DNA from: Aphrophora alni
Taxonomy: Eukaryota > Arthropoda > Insecta > Hemiptera > Aphrophoridae
Assembly: GCA_963513935.1 (NCBI GenBank)
Contig: OY740769.1
Location: 73,797,712 to 73,861,711, forward strand
DNA length: 64,000 nucleotides
Direction: 5' to 3'
The translations under genes and the position numbers were made by a program. The first letter of the stretch is position 1, and each line of letters opens with the position of its first letter. Below, in pieces: positions 38,801 to 44,800 of the stretch. The notes beneath the pieces are model-generated. The model was not told the origin of the DNA. It saw only the letters and a program-made list of their open reading frames with translations, and ran no database searches.

Positions 38801-41800
38801 GTAAACTCAATTCTTTTTTCCACCCAAAATAGAACACCATTATCTTTTTTCATTTGTCTTTATTGCACTACACCTTTTTTGAGATAAATTTCATCTTCAG
38901 GTGCTTATTAAATTCAACTTCAGTAAAATCAAATACTGCATACAATATATATTATAAATATTTCAAAATACAAATTCCATAATATATTGACTCCAAAACA
39001 ATAAGTGATCTATTTTTGGAGTTGTGATGAATATATAACATTCAGAGTACAAGCAGTTAATAATTGTAGTAGCAAATTACATTTTATGTTATATCAGCAG
39101 AACAGAAAATAGTCTACTTTATTAAGGTAAATAATAACTCACATGTAAAATTTCACAAATAAACATATATTGTGACAGCTGTTTTGCAATTAAGCACCTT
39201 CAACCACTGACTTTGGCATGTCCCATGAAGAATTAAGTCACAGACTTGATATTACTGGGTCGGCTCTAGGACTTGGGATCGATGGGATACTTTAAATAAA
39301 GCCATCAATGAGTAGCATCAAAAGGCCTGTCCTGAGATCACAAGAAGAAAAAACATGCTGTTGGTGGAATTGCAAGCTAGTCACCCTTAGAAAAGCATTA
39401 GCAGACTGTACAATTTATGTAAACATACAGGAAGATGGGATCGATACTCAAAGGCACTCACAGAGTATAACAAAACAGTAAAAAGAGCAACAAAGAACTT
39501 TGACACGATTCTGTCAGAGCATTGATCAGGTGTCTGACTGTCAAAAACTCTAAAAACTTTTAACTCCGCCCAGTGAATGTCGTGGGTACTATACTCAATG
39601 AAAATGGTACCCATATCGACAGTCCAGAGAAGACATTGCAGACTTTTCTTAGTGTACACTTTCCAGATTCATATAAGATACAAAGTGCAGCTCAGAACAA
39701 GACCAAAGTAGAGAGGCAACGCCATCAAGTATCTCAAGAAAACTGGAGTTATGCCAAGTCTGTATTCATATATAATGGGATTAAATGAGCTTTAAATTGA
39801 TTTCAGCCTTTTAAGTCTTCAGGTTTCAATGGAATCTTTTCTGTTCTTTTACAAACAGGTGCAGATCTGACTACCTCAAAGCTGTTACACCTATTTAGGT
39901 TGAGCTTAGCAATTGGGATAGTTCCAACATCCTGGAAAACTTCAAAGATGGTGTTTATTCCAAACTGGAAAGACCATCTTACTAAGTGGCAAAGGCCTAT
40001 TGACCAATAAGTCTTATAAAATTGTAATATTACATTTTTTAATTTGAATATAGCGCAAGGCGCAAGAATCTTGGAAGTTGAACGTGATTGGTCCAAATGA
40101 GAAAGAAAAGGAACGTGCTCTAAACGAGAAGTAGTTAGTCAAATTACGTTTAAATAATAAAAAGAATCAAAATTTAAAACAAAGTGAAGGGTAAAAAATA
40201 GTCAGAGAAATATATCTTGTATATTAATATCATTAGAATTAGTAAAACTTAATAACTAAGAAGTGTAAAAGTGAAATGCTTTGTAAAACAGAGTGGACGT
40301 TGTTACTAGGCAAGTAGACTTATTTATGTTCGCGTGGCCCAGTCTCATGTCAGTCTGAATTCAGTACCTTGGGCGGTAGGACGTGTTAGATTTTTATGTC
40401 TTTCCTAAGCAGAACAATAAAAAACCGTTAAAAATGTGAAATTGTAAGGTTTAACAAGAACAATGACGAGTTGTGTTGTTATAAACATAATTAGTGAATC
40501 ATTGAGTATAAACAATTGTTAGAGATTTATATACGAGAGTTTCTTTTGTACAAAAGAATCAATGTACCATGTGCTTCTTTGTATTAGCTAATAGTTTCAG
40601 GCTAAAGGATTGAATTTTAAGAGGAGTGTTTTCAAAACAATAGATCAATAAATGAATGATGAAAGTACTATAAGCTTTGATTTAAATTGTGAACTGTTAA
40701 TCTCAGGGCTGGATTTCCCAATAGGCCCTGAAGGCCCGGGCCTATGGGCGCAAGCTCCCAGGGGGCGCACGGTCGAGAGAAAAATAATATTTAAAAAATA
40801 TCTAGAAATAAAAATAAATAGCCATAACTTAACATATTTTTTGAATTGATTACAAAAATTCATTCTGATTTTGAAGGTGATTGGAACAAATAATTGTTGG
40901 TAAAGTTAAACTATTTTTCAACATTACCCATCAACTTCGTTACAACATAGGCTTGATATAATTTTTAATAAAGGTTTTTGGGGAAGTAACTTTAACCAGA
41001 CTAGGGGGTGGAAAAAATTATTGGTCCTAGGGGCGCCAAAATGCTAAATCCAACCCTGGTTAATCTGATATGTGAACTTGTATAAATGTGGTGCGAACAA
41101 TTGATTGTACGTGTTTCAGTGATAGATGATGCAATCGTAACGTAATAGACCAAACAATTATGTTATAAGAAATGTAGAACGATTTAAGTTAAAAAACAAT
41201 AATAATCATTTTGATATACAAACAACTGTAATGAACTTTGTAAAGAAAAAGGGTGATTTGAATACGTCAGCACAAAAGAACAAAGGACTTCCACGAGGCA
41301 CCATGGAAATCTGGATCACGAAAGGAACCATTTGTGAGAAAAAGTGCTTTTGACTGTGAAACAACGTGTTTGGTATCCACGTTAAAACATTTATTCTAAA
41401 ATTATGTCTATATTTGATATGATTTAAATTTTTCAATGTTAGGTATAAGTTTTGATTTGATAATTTGAATTTTAATAAATAAGGCAAAGTCTTATATTCA
41501 AAAGTATAAAAAATAGTAAAATAAAGTCTTTTTCTAATTTTCTAAATGAGTTATGCAGCATGTAGAAGGATGGTTAGAAAATGGTTCAAGAGTTTCAGCA
41601 TCCTCCCCCTAATTCTAAGCATCAAGCAGTCTATCGCTGAGTGCAGGTATTGCCCTTTGTGATAAAACTCTTAAAACTAAATGGGTTGTACAATGGAACA
41701 ACGTGAAAATAGGTCGCCATCTACACTCAATTCAGAAATATCCTAACAACTTGAGCATCTACCGGAGAATCTCTCGATCGGTGTCTACTTTTGCTTCCAG

Positions 41801-44800
41801 AGCACGAACCAGACATATTGTCACACAGGCATACCTCTTCCGCTTTGGAATTGCTGATTCCTCCATCTGTTTGGTTTGCCAAGAACAAGAAGAAACCCTC
41901 CAACACATTCTTCTGCAGTGCCCTGGTCCAGGATATGCTGCTAGAGAGATACTGAAGGCTAAACTTAAAAAAGAATGCACCCTTGAAAGAGTACTGATGG
42001 TAAATGCCTTTTGGCGTGTTGCTGGCCTTGTTTATGAGAGACACCGTGTGGTTGGTATCACCTGATACCAGATGCACGAACAAGAAGTTAGTAGAAAGTT
42101 GGTGTAGGAAGGAAGGAATTTGGTACTGTAAAAGAAATACTGTAAAAACTGTCATGGTGCCATTTATCAAAAGGACTGTGGAGTGTACTGAGGAACCAGT
42201 CCTCTTTGGCGGGTGGATCCAGGTGGTCAGAGAATTCAAATACCAAGGTAGGATGATAGCTTGACCTGAAATAGCTATATAATAATTATTATTAATTGCA
42301 TGCAAATTTCACTCAGGATGATGAGGCGAGCTTTAGAGTGCACTTGGGAATCAATCCCTCAGATGGTGAACTGGATATACACCAGCATTGTTAGACCAAT
42401 CGTGATGTCTAGATGTGTAGTATGATGGGAAAAGATGCATTAGAAAAATGCTGCTAGAAACCTGTTTAAAGTACAGCGTGCGATATGCCTGTGTACATTG
42501 GGTGCTATGAAAGGAACTCCGACTGCTGCCATGGAGGTGTTGTTAGGTCTGCTTGTACTAGATATCGTTAGCTTGGGGGGAGGCTAGGATGGTGGCTTAC
42601 AAAATGCAGTGTTCAGGTATCTGCACTATCATCAGGCCAGCAAACATACCGGAAGTGGCGACATTTGCGAATAGATATTCTTGAAATCGTGCCAGACCAG
42701 ATGACAAGAATTACAGACTTTGAGTCACCATATCGTGTCATCTGTGTTGACAGTGAAGGAATGGTCTCAACGTGAACCTAGATATTCAGGGTGTTTATAA
42801 AAGAACTCCTTGATTTAAAGTTTTATTAGTACACAGTAAAGTTAAATTAATAGTTATTAAAGCTATATATTATTAAAGAGAATGTTCTGAAGTTTTTTTT
42901 TTCATACCTAATAAAGTTCTATATGAGCACCATTTGTTGCCCTGGCCACGTCTAAACGATATTCAGTTTCTTTCCAGGTATTCAGCAGCATATCAGGCGT
43001 GACGGATGCTACAGCTTCAACAATCCTCTCCCTCCGATGAGCAATGTCACGGATCTTCTCGGAATACACAATGTTTTTTACATGTCCCCAAAGGAAAAAA
43101 TCTAGTGGAGTCAGATCTGGGCTCCTTGGTGGCCATGCAAGTGGCCCACATCTACCAATCCACCTATTAGGAAAACGCAAGTTCAACGCATCACGGACAC
43201 GGTTGCTTTAGTGAGGTGGCGCCCCATCTCGCTGGAAGAAAATTGGTCTCTTTTCTTGTTCAATATCATCTATTTGTGGGAAAACGTATAGTTCTAACAT
43301 ATCATAATAAATATTCCCATTAATTGTCTTCTCTGCGAAGATGAAAGGTTCGACGATACGATCATGCATCAATCCACACCAAACATTGACTTTGGGCGAG
43401 TGTCGCTGATGTTCTATGAATTCATGCGGTGGCTCTGACTCCCAAATCCTACAATTGTGTCGATTGACAGACCCACTTACATGACATGTCGCCTCATCAG
43501 AAAACATAACATTTTCCAGGAAGTTCTCATTTTCTTCAATGCTGTGCAAAATGAAGACTGCAAAATCGACTCTTTTCACTTTGTCAGTGATCGTGATTTC
43601 ATGCAGAAGTTGAATCTTATACGCACGTAATTTAAGCTTCTTTCGCACCACTTTATACACGGTAGACTTAGGTATTCCCAACTCCAAACTTCATCTTACC
43701 AATGACTTTTTAGGGCTAAGAGTACAAGACGAACGGATTCGTTCCACATTCTGTTCAGAGACTGAAAGCCTACCAGGTGACTTCCCTTCTAAAACGCTAC
43801 CTGTTTCCCGAAACTGATTATACCAATTGAGAATAGTTTTGTTAGTAGATGCAACACCGCCATATTCACGTCTATAATTACGCTGAACTGTGATCACTGA
43901 ACTTGATTGAATAAACCAAATCACACATTGAGGTTTTTCCTGTGGCGTAGCCAAGACTGTTGAATAGTGACTGGCCGGCGCTCTTCCCCCACCACGCTCG
44001 CTCCAAGGTCATGCACGGGTGCCAACTGCGATAGAATATTAGCCAAAAAATCTTGACAATATACTGAACTCAAGTTCGAAAACCGAAAGTTTATTGCTGG
44101 TTTCGTTTTTTAATTATGATTTTTTTAAATCAAGGAGTTCTTTTATAAACACCCTGTATAAGGTATGCACTGAATTGTTACACAGATGTTCCAAAAACTA
44201 CAAAGATACTGAGTCTGGTGTTTACGGAGTCAGACCCAAAGAGAGTTTCAGCCTAAGCGAATGCTGACAACAATTTTTCAAGTGTTGGTAATTACCCTTA
44301 TATAATATGCAAGAAGAAATATAGATAGGGACTACAAATGATAAGACCATCTAAATAAACTCAAACAATAGGACTTCACTTCTGGCTTTTGCTAAACAAA
44401 ACTATATTTCTAGGATAGTGTGGGATTGCCATAACGCCCTGAAAACCCTGGCGTTTAACCCTGAAGAGGCAGACAGGTGTGCCAAAAAGGAAACCTGTCC
44501 ATTCATTGGCTCAGAACCTGCCTGTTGAGTATCCTATAACTAAGCATGCATTGTGTCTTCCAGTGGCTTTTGAAAGAACTCCAGAAATTTTAGGAGAGAA
44601 CGAAGGATAATGTATAGTCTAAGAGGATGTTCCAGAGTCTATTGAGACTCCATATACAGGAGGCCTTATGAATTAACAGGATTAATCTGCTAAGAGTGGC
44701 TGGATTCTTGACTAGTTACTTGATTTTTTGTACCCATCTACACACAATGGGGATATGGACACCAAACCTTTTGTGTAGGATATGTGGTGCAGCTGTGGAA

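Larger units (their letters stand above)
37665..39195. repeat. Dispersed repeat copy B, split by a piggyBac insertion
   Basis: An inverted copy of 35040-35590: GGAAGGTGGGATACATTAGT, GTTCTGATTAAGC and AACTTCAAATTGT lie before the insertion (37665-37742), and CATTGTTATTGTTAAGTAAA, CAAATTACATTTTATGTTAT and ACAGCTGTTTTGCAATTAAG after it (38773-39195). The two copies form a 3-kb-spaced inverted pair. Confidence 0.88.

Noticed and set aside
41727..42305. 192-codon minus-strand frame, the longest in the window
   Set aside because: It is antisense to the LINE C-terminal region, whose plus-strand frame shows a clear zinc knuckle and RT motifs; the minus frame has no recognisable domain.
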